Made by a program: the position numbers and the translations under genes. Source: Robiginitomaculum antarcticum DSM 21748 (GTDB lineage Bacteria > Pseudomonadota > Alphaproteobacteria > Caulobacterales > Maricaulaceae). Taken from it: a stretch of DNA of 64,000 bases. Numbering within the stretch: position 1 is the first letter of the stretch; every line of letters starts with the position of its first letter. The stretch covers positions 480,257 through 544,256 of the forward strand of contig NZ_KB823012.1 of assembly GCF_000365025.1 (NCBI RefSeq). The letters are read 5' to 3'. Below the pieces are notes generated by a model, which had not been told where the DNA came from, did not search any database, and worked only from the letters and a program-made list of their open reading frames with translations. This document shows positions 44,944 to 54,523 of this stretch, piece by piece.

Positions 44944-45324
44944 ATGGACCAATCTATAAATATACCCCGTATATTAGGTCTGGGCGGCATTTTCATCAAG
45001 GTCGCCGACCCTGAAGCCTACCAGAAATGGTGGGCAGACCATATGGGCATGGATTTTTCCGAATGGGGAAGTAAGGAATGGCCGTCAGATGGACAGGCTT
45101 ACACCGTCTTTTCTCCGTTTAAAGATGACACCGAATATTTCTCGCCAAGCGGCGCGAACTTTATGGTCAACTTGCGCGTTAATGATGTAAGCGCCATGTT
45201 AGATAGGGCTGTAGCCGGGGGCGCAAAGCGCGTCGGTGATATCCTCGAAGAGGATTATGGTACTTTTGGATGGTTTATCGATCCCGTAGGGATTAAGATA
45301 GAATTATGGAAACCGGGCGCTTAG
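44944..45324 (+). CDS. VOC / glyoxalase family protein
   Basis: A 126-residue vicinal oxygen chelate protein: GLGGIFIKVADPEAYQKWWADHMG, EYFSPSGANFMVNLRV and FIDPVGIKIELWKP form the beta-alpha-beta-beta-beta units, with a Glu in the final ELW strand. Likely metal-binding, substrate unknown. The start at ATG 44944 gives the usual length. It is followed 19 bases later by the BON-LysM gene. Confidence 0.9.
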   Translation: MDQSINIPRILGLGGIFIKVADPEAYQKWWADHMGMDFSEWGSKEWPSDGQAYTVFSPFKDDTEYFSPSGANFMVNLRVNDVSAMLDRAVAGGAKRVGDILEEDYGTFGWFIDPVGIKIELWKPGA

Positions 45325-45343
45325 CGCCCAGATAAGGAAAAAT

Positions 45344-45802
45344 ATGTTTGGATTAGTTTCATTTGCGAAAATGGCCGGTAAAAAACTGGGTAAAATTTTT
45401 GGTGGTAAAAAAGGCGAAGAAAAGCTGACGAAAGAAGTCGATGATCTGGGTCTGGATCGTAAAGGCGTGAATATCCATGTCGGCGAAGACGGCAAAGTCA
45501 CAATCAAAGGTAAAGCATCAAGCCAAGAGGCCAAAGAGAAAATCTTGCTGGCGATTGGTAATATTGACGGCGTCGGTGAAGTCATGGACGAAGCTGAAGC
45601 CGACGGCTCTGCCTCGCAGTTTCACACGGTCGAAAAGGGCGATACGCTCTGGGCCGTTTCGAAAAAGTATTACGGCAAAGGCTCACGCTATCCGGAAATT
45701 TTCGAAGCCAACCGTCCAATGTTGTCACATCCTGACAAAATCTATGTCGGACAGGTTCTGCGCATTCCGGCTGATGATGATAACAACACCGCCAATGCCT
45801 AA
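45344..45802 (+). CDS. BON and LysM domain protein, Kbp (YgaU)-like
   Basis: A 152-residue protein. The N-terminus has a basic KLGKIFGGKKGEEKLTKEV stretch; residues about 32-90 are a BON domain (GLDRKGVNIHVGEDGKVTIKGKA), and the C-terminal 50 are a LysM domain (HTVEKGDTLWAVSKKYYGKGSRYPEIFEANRPML). The E. coli relative Kbp binds potassium in the cytoplasm. No signal peptide is seen, in line with that. A strong terminator follows. Confidence 0.92.
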   Translation: MFGLVSFAKMAGKKLGKIFGGKKGEEKLTKEVDDLGLDRKGVNIHVGEDGKVTIKGKASSQEAKEKILLAIGNIDGVGEVMDEAEADGSASQFHTVEKGDTLWAVSKKYYGKGSRYPEIFEANRPMLSHPDKIYVGQVLRIPADDDNNTANA

Positions 45803-45831
45803 TCTGTGAAACGCAGACAGGTTATAAGTTC

Positions 45832-45862
45832 AGGGCTCGCCGTCATGGCGGGCCCTTTTTTT
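45832..45862 (+). terminator. Rho-independent terminator after the BON-LysM gene
   Basis: AGGGCTCGCC-GTCAT-GGCGGGCCCT is a GC-rich stem with one mismatch, followed by a run of seven T. Confidence 0.9.
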
Positions 45863-46145
45863 ATATCATATCGCTGCTTTCACGCAGGCCACTTCCGGAT
45901 ACTGCGCGGAGCTTCGCGGCGGTCAATATATTTTCGGGGAGAGTGAGAAAAACGGCCGGGCCTTCGAGAGAGAGAGAAAGTGAAGACCCAGCCGCCTATA
46001 CGTGACTGGCAGCCCGGGGGACGGGATGCCATGGGACGCACGCAAGTTATATATAGGGCATGCGGCTTGAATGGCGTCTGAACGTTTGGGGCGATATAGG
46101 CCGCTACGCATGACAATTTCGCCATATATAAGTTAAGCCATAGAC
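45863..46145. other. Gene-free interval with GA-rich tract
   Basis: About 280 bases without a credible gene. It contains a GA repeat (GAGAGAGAGA near 45967), and GC-rich short palindromes around 46010. The open frames on both strands are short and unlike proteins. Confidence 0.5.
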
Positions 46146-47372
46146 TTAGTAATTGGGCAGGGCCTCTAATGTGATATTCGCGGGCCCATCTGTCAAAACT
46201 CGGCCTGAGCGCGTTACAAATAGAGCGCGGCCTTCGGCGTCTTTGATGTCGGCGTCCAGATAATAGTCATTGCGGGCCGAAATTACGGCGCGGTCGACGC
46301 TTAAAGTGTAATCAACATCACCTGAGAGTCCGTCCAGCGGCACGCTTGTGCGGCTGATTGCTGAGCGCGGGCTGGCTGGGTCTATCAAGCGGACATTGAG
46401 CGTTGCCCCGCGCGGCAATCCGCGGTTGGCATTAAAGCTCGCCCGGCCTGTGATATTACGCATCACGCCCGTTTGGGGTGTATAGGGCACACTGCTTTGA
46501 CTGCCTTGATAGCGATTGAGCTGTACGTTTACGGGCAATAAAGACCCGTCTGTCGTCTGTGTTAGCCCGATATTTGAGGGCAGATTATAGATTTTACGGC
46601 CGGCCCAATCCTCTATAAATATTTCTGCGCTGGGGGCATTTAAACGTCCATTATCTGTGTTCGGCAGAGCCAAGGCAAATGTGTAGGGCGCGGCGCGGCC
46701 ATCCAGCGCGACGCGCTCCTCGGCAATCATGTCGCCGCCTGTTCCCCCAGCGAGGATTTCGTCAAAAACGCGGACAACGAGAATCGCCCCGCGTTGTAAG
46801 GGAGCCAAATCTGAAAGGGTGACATGCCCGCTAAAGCTGGAATTATATGTCGGCGTGACCGGGACGGGCTCATATGGCGGATTATAGGGCGCCGCGCTTA
46901 CGTTTAGCGCCTGCAGTTCAATATATGCAGGCTGCCCGCCGTCAAAGCTGCCGACTTGAATCTCTTCATGGGTTATGTCTCCGCGGCTATTTTCAATTCG
47001 GCCGGAAATCTGCGCATAATCCACTTCTCTGGCCATGTCGGAAGGCACGGCAACGACCATTTGTATAGGCGGTGACAAACGGCTTAACAAAATACGTGTT
47101 TCCCCCATAACCAGCGGCGATGCGCGCCGCACATTAGGCGCAGGCGGCGCGACAGCGGTAATGATCAGCATGGATCCAGGCTCGATCGGTGCAAAGCGAG
47201 TATCGTAGGTGACGCTTACAGGCACATTTTCGATATAGATGTTTTCGACACGGTTTTGGGATTGCCCGCCGCCGAAAATATCGCCCAGAACTTCGGGGAT
47301 GTTTTGCGCGCTGGCGGCAGGGGAGAGGCTCGCCGCAAAGACAGCGGACAACATAAGGGCGGAAAGACGCAT
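46146..47372 (-). CDS. Exported protein with three YbaY/YscW-like repeats
   Basis: A 408-residue protein with a Sec signal (to ASA, about residue 22). Three similar beta domains follow, at about 45-150, 180-290 and 305-405, each opening with a VSVTYDTRF-, FSGHVTLSDL- or ITGRASFNAN-type strand, then RGAxLxVRxxD and a closing LALPN/LSVDR-type segment. Single YbaY-like domains are about 110 residues and are found in YbaY and YscW lipoproteins, so this is a three-repeat form. Its start follows GGAG. Role unknown; likely periplasmic, perhaps outer-membrane linked. Confidence 0.8.
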   Translation of the reverse strand: MRLSALMLSAVFAASLSPAASAQNIPEVLGDIFGGGQSQNRVENIYIENVPVSVTYDTRFAPIEPGSMLIITAVAPPAPNVRRASPLVMGETRILLSRLSPPIQMVVAVPSDMAREVDYAQISGRIENSRGDITHEEIQVGSFDGGQPAYIELQALNVSAAPYNPPYEPVPVTPTYNSSFSGHVTLSDLAPLQRGAILVVRVFDEILAGGTGGDMIAEERVALDGRAAPYTFALALPNTDNGRLNAPSAEIFIEDWAGRKIYNLPSNIGLTQTTDGSLLPVNVQLNRYQGSQSSVPYTPQTGVMRNITGRASFNANRGLPRGATLNVRLIDPASPRSAISRTSVPLDGLSGDVDYTLSVDRAVISARNDYYLDADIKDAEGRALFVTRSGRVLTDGPANITLEALPNY

Positions 47373-47434
47373 AATAGACTCCATGAATTTGGAGGCAATA
47401 TAGCAAATTTGGCTGTATGCTGCCTGAACGAAGC

Positions 47435-48475
47435 CTAAAGAAATTGTAACGGTTGGGACGTCGGGCGGAAGACCTGCTCTATCTGCTCTGAGGTGACATC
47501 ACCCAGACTGTCATGTTGCCATTTCGGCTTGCGGTCCTTGTCGATCAGCTGCGCGCGAATGCCTTCATAAAAATCCTGCGTTTTCAGAAATCCCAGCGAG
47601 ATATCCAGCTCGGAGGACATGGCGGCTTTGAAATCCAAATCCGCGCCGCGTTTTATAGCCTCATGCGTAATTGAAATGGCCATCGGACTTTTGCGGCGCA
47701 GATTGACCGCTTGCTTCGCGGCCCATTCGCCGTCCATGGCGTCCAGCGCGCGCAAAATGGCGGCGGGGCTGTCTTCTTCAAAGGCGTTCAGCGCTGCGGG
47801 CAGGGGCGCCGCCATAGGCCCGGGGGAGCCGAATTTAGCGATAACAGCTATGACTGCGTCTTCGCTTCCGTCGAGTTTGGCTTTGCCGAGCGCCTCTGTG
47901 AAAGCCGCGTGTTTATCGCTGTTGATGAAATCATTGGCGATACCCAGCGCCAGACAATCCCCAGCCCCCAGACGCGCGCCGGTCATGCCCAGCCATTGTC
48001 CCGCGGCCATGCCCAGTCGCGGCAGAAAATAGGTTCCGCCCACATCAGGAAAATAGCCTATCCCGGTTTCGGGCATGGCGAATTGTGTATTATCACCGGC
48101 AATGCGGTGTCCGCCATGAACGGACAATCCAACCCCGCCGCCCATAACAAAGCCGTCAATTAACGTTATATAGGGTTTAGAATAGCGGTGGATCAGCTCA
48201 TTTAAGGCATATTCTGTGCGCCAGAATTGCTCTGCGCGCCCGTCGCCTGCTTTGCCGCTATCATGGAGCAAAATGACGTCCCCGCCGGCGCAAAAGGCGC
48301 GGTCGCCTGCGCCGTCTATCAGTACGGCGCCGATCGCAGGATCTGCCTCCCAAGACGTCAACAGCTCTGTCATCACGTCGCACATATTTTGCGTCAGGGC
48401 GTTTAGCGCCTTGGGGCGGTTTAGCGTGATATGTCCGAGATTGCCGCTGACCCGGCTGATAATTTCATTAGTCAT
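47435..48475 (-). CDS. Enoyl-CoA hydratase/isomerase family, 3-hydroxyisobutyryl-CoA hydrolase-like
   Basis: A 346-residue crotonase-fold protein. NRPKALNALTQNMCDVMTELL and GDRAFCAGGDVILLHD (oxyanion-hole GG) are family marks, followed by GGVGLSVHGGHRIAGDNTQFAMPETGIGYFPDVGGTYFLPRLG, with Glu and Asp at the active site. The length and PDVGGTYFL segment fit HIBCH, which splits 3-hydroxyisobutyryl-CoA in valine breakdown. A valine-related role would agree with ilvE, but that gene is distant. Confidence 0.9.
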   Translation of the reverse strand: MTNEIISRVSGNLGHITLNRPKALNALTQNMCDVMTELLTSWEADPAIGAVLIDGAGDRAFCAGGDVILLHDSGKAGDGRAEQFWRTEYALNELIHRYSKPYITLIDGFVMGGGVGLSVHGGHRIAGDNTQFAMPETGIGYFPDVGGTYFLPRLGMAAGQWLGMTGARLGAGDCLALGIANDFINSDKHAAFTEALGKAKLDGSEDAVIAVIAKFGSPGPMAAPLPAALNAFEEDSPAAILRALDAMDGEWAAKQAVNLRRKSPMAISITHEAIKRGADLDFKAAMSSELDISLGFLKTQDFYEGIRAQLIDKDRKPKWQHDSLGDVTSEQIEQVFRPTSQPLQFL

Positions 48476-48540
48476 GTCATGTTCCTTTGCCCGTAGGCGA
48501 ATTCATTATGGGCTAAAATCTCAATGACATTTAGGCAAGA

Positions 48541-48566
48541 AAAAAGCGGACCCGAAGGCCCGCTTT
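48541..48566 (-). terminator. Terminator of the TonB receptor gene
   Basis: On the minus strand AAAGCGGGCC-TTCG-GGTCCGCTTT is a nine- to ten-bp stem with a TTCG loop, followed by TT and CTT. The T-run is short but the stem is strong. Confidence 0.8.
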
Positions 48567-48589
48567 AAACATTTTTCTAAGCGCGAAGG

Positions 48590-51124
48590 CTAGAAATTTT
48601 TCCGCACAGTCATGCCATATGTACGCGGCTGGTTCGGGTATGCCTGAACAACACCCGCCTGCGCGACGCCCGGGAAAGCGGAGAGGAAGTACTCGTCGTT
48701 AAACGCATTACGGACAAAGACCTGAAGATCTATGCCGTTATTGAACCCAAGACCGCCTGCAAAGTTAAACTGGTTGATCGTACGTTCGGGCTGAGTAGCC
48801 GCAGTAGCGATATCGCCAACAACCTGCACTTCGCTCTCATATTGATGATCGCCGCGCAGGAACCAGGTCATGCCGTTGGTGAACTCATTATTGAACGTAA
48901 TGGATGTGGCCAAGGACACTTCAGGCACGCCAGGAACTTGTGTGCCGGAGAGATCACCCTGGGGTGCATTTACGAAGCTCTCATATTGAGGATCAAGGAA
49001 TGTCCCGGCAAATGTGAACAACACATGCTCATTGGGGATCAAACGTGTATCAAATTCAACACCATTGGTTTTTTGCTCACCGGCATTGGCCAGCGCGAAA
49101 CCCGTACCGAGGAAGGTGTTGGACTGGAACCCTTCAATGGTTTGGGTAAATGCGGTGATGTTGAAAGAGCCCATATCAAATTTGGTCTTCATGCCAACTT
49201 CGAACACTTTGGCCTCTTCAGGGCCTGCATAACGCGTTGTATAAGTCTGGTTGTTTTGATCGAGACCGGCCGCTTCAATTGCGGCTTGATCGCGTGGGAA
49301 TGGACGTGAGTCGCGTGATAGGTTCCAAGAACTGGATTTAAACCCGGTTGCGTAGGAGCCGTAAACATTCACATCGTCATTCACTTCATAAGCGAGGCGC
49401 AATGTGTAGGACACATTGTCATCATTAGTGTTCCCGCTCTCAACACTGTTTGGGAAGTCCACAAACTGCGGTTGGAATTGTAGGGGCTGAAGACCGGTAA
49501 CAACATTGCCGCGGACGCCTGCGACAAATGGGGTTAGCGCCGGGCCATTCAATCCACCAAATGCTGCAACAGTTGCGGCGGTTAGTGGTGCATTTGTTGC
49601 GCCAAGAAACGCTTGGTAAATTGGGTCAGCGGGATTGCCAAAAGCTGCTACAATCGCGCCTTGAGCTAACAATAAAGTTGCAGGGTTAGTGGCTAAATCC
49701 AAATCCGAGAATCTGTCATTGTTAATAGTGCGGCCCGTAACGTCTTTCTCGTCATTGGTGTAGTTGGCGCCAATCGTCGCGGTAAGACGATCGCTGATGT
49801 TGAAGTCGACATTGCCGAAAATTGAGTACGTTGTATTGTCTTGCTCAAATAATTCGGTTGTACGAACCTGAGGTCCGAAATATGTTCCCGGAGTTTCGCC
49901 ATTCACAGCTTCAATTGTACCAAGAATAGCAGGGCTACCTGCTAAAATGTCAATATAGGGACGTAATTGGTTGCCATATTTTATACCGCCATTACCGACA
50001 ACATCTTCTTTGAAGAAGAAGCCGCCAACCATCCAGTCAATCGCTTCGCCGCCCGGAGAGGTTAGGCGAACTTCCTGTGTGAATGTCTCGACGCTTTGGT
50101 CGATATTGACATTTTCCAGCAGAAGAAGCGTATTATAATCGGCGTCATAATTCGCTAAATAATCGTTTTCACGATAGGCTGAGATGGATGTCAGAGTGAA
50201 TTTGTCAAAATCGATATCGACATGGGCGGAGAGGCCCCAATCGTCGACTTTGTTTTGACCCGGCTTGTTTACATAGTGAACATAAGCAAATGGATCATTC
50301 GCGTCCGCTGCACGTCCGCCCAGAGCCGTTACGGCTGCGGCAGCGCCGGCATTTTGGAAGTTGGTGACGGCGCAGCAAATTTCGTCAATCTCGCTGTAAT
50401 CACCGATCAGACGGATCGTCGTGCGATCTGACGGCTCAATCAACAGCTGGCCGCGCAGGTTAAAACGGTTGCGGTCGTTTGAATCCGGAACGCCGGGAAG
50501 GAAGGCGTCGACATAGCCGTCACGCTTCGTCAAGCCACCGCCGATAGAGAAGGCCGTGTTTTCGGACAGCGCATTGGTGTAATAGCCTTTGAGGAGATAG
50601 CCGTTATAATTTGTGATACCGCCTTCGACATAGCCTTGCTGATCAAATGATGGCGCTGCTGAGACAACGCTAATGACGCCGGCAGACGCGTTCTTACCAA
50701 ATAGGGTGTTTTGCGGCCCGTTCAGGACTTCGACGCGCTGCAATTTCGGCAGATCGCCAATCTGCGCGGCGGAGCGGGAGCGGTATACGCCGTCAACAAA
50801 GACGCCGACTGATGGCTCAATACCCGCATTATTGGCGCCGTTACCGAAGCCGCGAATGATGAAGTTCGTATTGGCGGAGCTTTGGAGCTGCGTCACGCGA
50901 AGCGAGGGGACAACTGATTGCAGATCGCCAATGTCCAGAATTTTAGCGTTTTCAATAACTTCAGCCGGTGTTACCGAAACAGCCACGGGCGTTTCTTGTA
51001 ATGTTTGCTGGCGCTTCGTCGCAGTCGTAATAATTTCGTCTTCATATTCCTGAGCCGCAACCGGCGTAGCAATAAGCGCCGTTACGAGTGCAGAAGATAG
51101 AAGAAGGGTGTATTTTCTGGACAT
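48590..51124 (-). CDS. TonB-dependent outer-membrane receptor
   Basis: An 844-residue receptor. A Sec signal ends near ATPVAAQ, followed by a TonB box-like DEIITTATKR and a plug domain (AEVIENAKILDIGDLQSVVPSLRV ... NTLFGKNASAGVI). The beta barrel ends in the C-terminal Phe (TVRKNF). The substrate is unknown: siderophores, carbohydrates or other large molecules are possible. ATG 51124 follows a GGAG. No dedicated transporter genes lie beside it; a short lipoprotein gene is divergent. A terminator follows. Confidence 0.93.
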   Translation of the reverse strand: MSRKYTLLLSSALVTALIATPVAAQEYEDEIITTATKRQQTLQETPVAVSVTPAEVIENAKILDIGDLQSVVPSLRVTQLQSSANTNFIIRGFGNGANNAGIEPSVGVFVDGVYRSRSAAQIGDLPKLQRVEVLNGPQNTLFGKNASAGVISVVSAAPSFDQQGYVEGGITNYNGYLLKGYYTNALSENTAFSIGGGLTKRDGYVDAFLPGVPDSNDRNRFNLRGQLLIEPSDRTTIRLIGDYSEIDEICCAVTNFQNAGAAAAVTALGGRAADANDPFAYVHYVNKPGQNKVDDWGLSAHVDIDFDKFTLTSISAYRENDYLANYDADYNTLLLLENVNIDQSVETFTQEVRLTSPGGEAIDWMVGGFFFKEDVVGNGGIKYGNQLRPYIDILAGSPAILGTIEAVNGETPGTYFGPQVRTTELFEQDNTTYSIFGNVDFNISDRLTATIGANYTNDEKDVTGRTINNDRFSDLDLATNPATLLLAQGAIVAAFGNPADPIYQAFLGATNAPLTAATVAAFGGLNGPALTPFVAGVRGNVVTGLQPLQFQPQFVDFPNSVESGNTNDDNVSYTLRLAYEVNDDVNVYGSYATGFKSSSWNLSRDSRPFPRDQAAIEAAGLDQNNQTYTTRYAGPEEAKVFEVGMKTKFDMGSFNITAFTQTIEGFQSNTFLGTGFALANAGEQKTNGVEFDTRLIPNEHVLFTFAGTFLDPQYESFVNAPQGDLSGTQVPGVPEVSLATSITFNNEFTNGMTWFLRGDHQYESEVQVVGDIATAATQPERTINQFNFAGGLGFNNGIDLQVFVRNAFNDEYFLSAFPGVAQAGVVQAYPNQPRTYGMTVRKNF

Positions 51125-51386
51125 AATGTCTCCCCGATGGATGTGATGGGTATTGCGGTTTTTCCGCACCTCACTGATTCATATGCAATAAATTGCACAT
51201 AGGCGCAAGAAATTTGCAGGGACGCCATGCAGAAATACTACGATTGTGGCTTTTAAGGCACACTCTCCATATCTCTCAATCTCTGTAAGTTTTATAACAG
51301 GACCCAAATGCCATGACGGGCACCATGACAGGAAAGCTACTTTTATAAATGCTGTATCTGTCCTAAGCTTCAAAAAAGGAGATGTT
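51125..51386. promoter_or_regulatory. Divergent region between the TonB receptor and a lipoprotein gene
   Basis: About 260 bases separate the two divergent starts. It is AT-rich with no gene. No Fur box or other operator could be identified by eye. Confidence 0.4.
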
Positions 51387-51839
51387 ATGCGCAAAACTTT
51401 ATCGGGCCTGATGGGTGTTGCTGCCATGATGTTGCCCGCCTGTGCCACGGTGCCGGATCCGGCTAAGGTCTGCACGGCGCAATGGATTGCGCCGCGGGTA
51501 GACCGCGCTGTGACCGAGATAAAACGCGAAACGGGCTCTGTTTTGCGGACGATTACCCGCTCGGCCAAATCTATGGAAGATGGCAAAATCAGCGCATGGA
51601 ATACCTACCGCATGATCTCCGCCGGGGAAAAATACATTGACCGTCTGAAAAATAGCCGGGGACTGAATGATCTGCGGATTTTGTCTGAAACCTGTGATGA
51701 TCCGCACATTATCCGCAAGGGTTTTGCCGATTATCTTCAAAGTCTTGATGCGCCGCCCATGTTGATCGATATGGTTCGCGATACGGATTATTTCCAATTT
51801 GACGACCCGCGCGCCAATCCTGATTTGCCCCGCAGCTAG
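51387..51839 (+). CDS. Lipoprotein of unknown function
   Basis: A 150-residue protein with a lipobox (LPACAT, Cys near residue 19). The mature part is mostly helical with KRETGSVLRTITRSAKSM and SAWNTYRMISAGEKYIDRLKNSRG, and two more cysteines (KVCTAQW and SETCDDP). I do not recognise the family. ATG 51387 follows GGAG; a longer frame upstream is unlikely because the lipobox would fall too far in. Confidence 0.78.
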   Translation: MRKTLSGLMGVAAMMLPACATVPDPAKVCTAQWIAPRVDRAVTEIKRETGSVLRTITRSAKSMEDGKISAWNTYRMISAGEKYIDRLKNSRGLNDLRILSETCDDPHIIRKGFADYLQSLDAPPMLIDMVRDTDYFQFDDPRANPDLPRS

Positions 51840-51885
51840 CAGAGCTATCTGAGAGCAGGGCTTTTCATTTTAACGCTTCCGCGAT

Positions 51886-52812
51886 ATGCACCCGCACATG
51901 ACTTACTGTGTCGCTGCCCTTTATAAATTCGCGTCATTGCCAGACTATCAAAGCCTGCGCGCGCCGCTGCAGAACATGTGCGATCATCTTGCGGTGAAGG
52001 GCACAATCCTTCTGGCGTCTGAGGGTATTAACGGCACGATTGCCGGCACAGATGACGCGGTAGCGCAGCTCCTAAGTTTTCTACGCGCCGATCTCCGCCT
52101 TGCCGATTTGGAGCATAAGGAAAGCCGCGCCGAATCCATGCCGTTTTACCGCATGAAGGTCCGCTTGAAAAAAGAGATCGTCACCATGGGCGTAGACGGT
52201 GTTGATCCCAATATTACCGTCGGCACCTATGTTGATCCGGGCGATTGGAACGCCTTAATTAGTGACCCGGACGTGGTTTTGATCGATACACGCAATGATT
52301 ACGAGGTGCAGATCGGCACATTTAAAGGCGCGCTCAATCCGAACACGCAAAGCTTTCGTGAATTCCCGAAATGGGTCGAAGAGAACCTGGACGGGAAGCT
52401 GAAAAAGCCCAAAGTCGCCATGTTTTGCACAGGCGGTATTCGCTGCGAAAAGGCCAGCTCTTTCATGAAGTCTGAAGGCTTTGACGAGGTTTACCATCTG
52501 CGCGGCGGTATCCTGAAATATCTGGAAACCCAGAGCGAAGATGAGACTCTGTGGGAAGGCGACTGTTTTGTCTTCGATCAGCGCGTCGCCGTCAAACACG
52601 GCCTTGATGAGAGCGATTATGACCAGTGTTTTGCCTGCCGCTATCCTATCACTGAAGAGGACAAGCAAAGCGCATTATACGTTAAAGGCGTCTCCTGCCC
52701 GCGCTGTCACGATACCATGAGCGATGACCAGAAGTCTCGCTTTGCGGAGCGTCAAAAACAAATCGCGCTGGCTCAGGCCCGCGGGCAAGATCATATGGGC
52801 CGTAAAGCTTGA
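51886..52812 (+). CDS. trhO: tRNA uridine hydroxylase / rhodanese-related sulfurtransferase TrhO
   Basis: A 308-residue YceA/TrhO protein. An N-terminal acylphosphatase-like domain ([16 protein letters not shown]) is followed by a rhodanese domain with the active-site [14 protein letters not shown] and [10 protein letters not shown], then a C-terminal Cys-rich region ([18 protein letters not shown]). TrhO hydroxylates U34 of tRNA in an O2-dependent way. The stop overlaps a TTG start of the next gene. Confidence 0.94.
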   Translation: MHPHMTYCVAALYKFASLPDYQSLRAPLQNMCDHLAVKGTILLASEGINGTIAGTDDAVAQLLSFLRADLRLADLEHKESRAESMPFYRMKVRLKKEIVTMGVDGVDPNITVGTYVDPGDWNALISDPDVVLIDTRNDYEVQIGTFKGALNPNTQSFREFPKWVEENLDGKLKKPKVAMFCTGGIRCEKASSFMKSEGFDEVYHLRGGILKYLETQSEDETLWEGDCFVFDQRVAVKHGLDESDYDQCFACRYPITEEDKQSALYVKGVSCPRCHDTMSDDQKSRFAERQKQIALAQARGQDHMGRKA

Positions 52813-53432
52813 GCAGCCACATCCTCTACAGTTTTCGCCGCTGCCCTTATGCCATGCGCGGACGGATGGGCCTGCATATTGCGGGAATAGAGTATGAGCA
52901 CCGCGAAGTTGCTTTGCGCGACAAGCCCCAAGCCATGCTCGCCGTCTCGCCCAAAGGCACCGTGCCGGTCTTTGTGCGCGCAAAGGGGCAGGTGATTGAT
53001 GAGAGCCTTGATCTTATGCGGTGGGCGCTATCGCAAAATGATCCGGAAGGCTGGCTGGCGCATGGTCAAACCGATCCTCTCATCACGCATTGCGATGGTG
53101 ATTTTAAGCATCATCTCGACCGTTATAAATATGCCAGCCGTTATGAAGATGTCCCGCGCGGGGCCGTTAATTTGGATCACCGCGCCAAGGCTTGCGAATT
53201 TATCGCAGCGTTAGAGGCGGCGTTAGAGGCGCGTGCCTTCCTGCGCGGGCCGTCGCGCAGCCTCGCCGATATTGCGATATTCCCGTTTCTACGACAATTC
53301 GTGGCCGTAGAGCGTGAGTGGTGGGCAGGCGCGCCTTATCCCAAAACGCGGGTATGGCTGGACGGTCTGATCGGCTCTAATCTGTTCAAGACGATAATGG
53401 TCAAGCATAAGCCGTGGACCCAAACGCTCTAG
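52809..53432 (+). CDS. Glutathione S-transferase / glutaredoxin-like domain protein
   Basis: A 207-residue GST family protein beginning [28 protein letters not shown], with the RCPYAMR redox-type motif of the Grx2/GrxB-like group; the C-terminal part has [21 protein letters not shown]. It overlaps trhO by four bases through a TTG start (TTGA), so both should be expressed together. Role may be thiol redox upkeep. The TTG start is inferred from the overlap. Confidence 0.86.
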   Translation: MSSHILYSFRRCPYAMRGRMGLHIAGIEYEHREVALRDKPQAMLAVSPKGTVPVFVRAKGQVIDESLDLMRWALSQNDPEGWLAHGQTDPLITHCDGDFKHHLDRYKYASRYEDVPRGAVNLDHRAKACEFIAALEAALEARAFLRGPSRSLADIAIFPFLRQFVAVEREWWAGAPYPKTRVWLDGLIGSNLFKTIMVKHKPWTQTL

Positions 53433-53483
53433 ACACCGCTTTCAATTGCGGGCATTTTCTTCGCAAGACAACGGGGATATAAA

Positions 53484-54476
53484 TTGCGGTATTACATTAT
53501 CTTGTTATCCATTGGATTTGGCCTGGCCACAGCGGGCTGCGCTGACCTTCCCGCGCAGGTTACCTTGGATGATCTTGTCCCGAACCCTAATAAGCAAGAG
53601 GTGCTGGCCGAAGGTTATTGGTGGAGCGAAGGCCCTGTCTGGGTCGGCGGACAGGACGGTTATTTGCTGTTCACTGACGTGCCGCAAAATAAAATGTTCA
53701 AATGGAGCGAGAGCGAAGGCGCATCGGAATTTCTTAGCCCGTCCGGCGCAGATATCGGTGAGGCTGAAGGCTTTCGCGAGGCGGGCGCAAACGGTTTGTT
53801 TAATTATAGCGACGGCAAGATCCTGCTGGCCGATCATGGCAATCGCGCGCTGATGTTATTTGATATTGAAAGCCGCGAGAAAACTGTTCTCGCTGGCAGC
53901 TATAACGGCAAGACACTCAACAGCCCGAATGACGTTGTGCTGCGCGCTGATGGGGTGATGTTCTTCACTGATCCCCCTTATGGCCTGACGGATCTTGATG
54001 AGAGTCCGCTCAAAGAGCAGATGCATAATGGCGTTTACCGTCTTGCGCCGGATGGCACGCTGACGCTTATTGATGACCGTCTGACCCGTCCCAATGGCGT
54101 CATTCTCACGCCGGATGGAAAAACACTAATCGTCGCCAATTCTGACCCAAAAGAGGCGAAATGGATATCCTATCGTTTGAACGCGGATGACGAGGTTATG
54201 ATGAGGATGGAATTCGGCGATGCTACGGAGCGCGTGGGCGATGACGCGCCGGGATTGCCTGATGGTATGGCGATGAGCACGCAGGGTTATCTGTTCGCGA
54301 CAGGGCCGGGCGGGCTTTATGTCTTTGACCCCGATCAGCAATATATGGGGCGCATTGATATTGCCCGCGCCTCAGCCAACGTTACATTTGGCGGCGATGG
54401 CTCTGATCTCTACGTGACCTCAGGTGACCGCCTGATTCGGATAAGAACAAATGTTAAGGGTTTGGGATTTAAGTGA
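53484..54476 (+). CDS. SMP-30/gluconolactonase-like lipoprotein
   Basis: A 330-residue six-bladed propeller protein with a signal and lipobox (ATAGC, near residue 19). EGYWWSEGPVWVGGQDGYLLFTDVPQNKMFKW and LNSPNDVVLRADGVMFFTDPPYGL are typical of the gluconolactonase/SMP-30 group; the metal-site Glu and Asn residues are present. It probably hydrolyses lactones outside the inner membrane. Start taken at TTG 53484, with GGGGAT upstream. Confidence 0.9.
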   Translation: MRYYIILLSIGFGLATAGCADLPAQVTLDDLVPNPNKQEVLAEGYWWSEGPVWVGGQDGYLLFTDVPQNKMFKWSESEGASEFLSPSGADIGEAEGFREAGANGLFNYSDGKILLADHGNRALMLFDIESREKTVLAGSYNGKTLNSPNDVVLRADGVMFFTDPPYGLTDLDESPLKEQMHNGVYRLAPDGTLTLIDDRLTRPNGVILTPDGKTLIVANSDPKEAKWISYRLNADDEVMMRMEFGDATERVGDDAPGLPDGMAMSTQGYLFATGPGGLYVFDPDQQYMGRIDIARASANVTFGGDGSDLYVTSGDRLIRIRTNVKGLGFK

Positions 54477-54501
54477 ATGAAGGCGACGTAGGCTTTCATT
54501 T
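54476..54501. terminator. Bidirectional terminator-like hairpin
   Basis: AATGAAgGC-GACGTAG-GCtTTCATTT has arms with one mismatch, and lies between convergent SMP-30 and sdaA genes. T-rich sequence follows on the plus side. Confidence 0.55.
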
Positions 54502-54523
54502 GCTACGATTGGGTAAACTTTGA

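Noticed and set aside
45880..46125. 81-codon minus-strand frame in the GA-rich gap
   Set aside because: It translates GA-repeat and GC palindrome DNA, has no ribosome binding site that I can see and no recognisable family.
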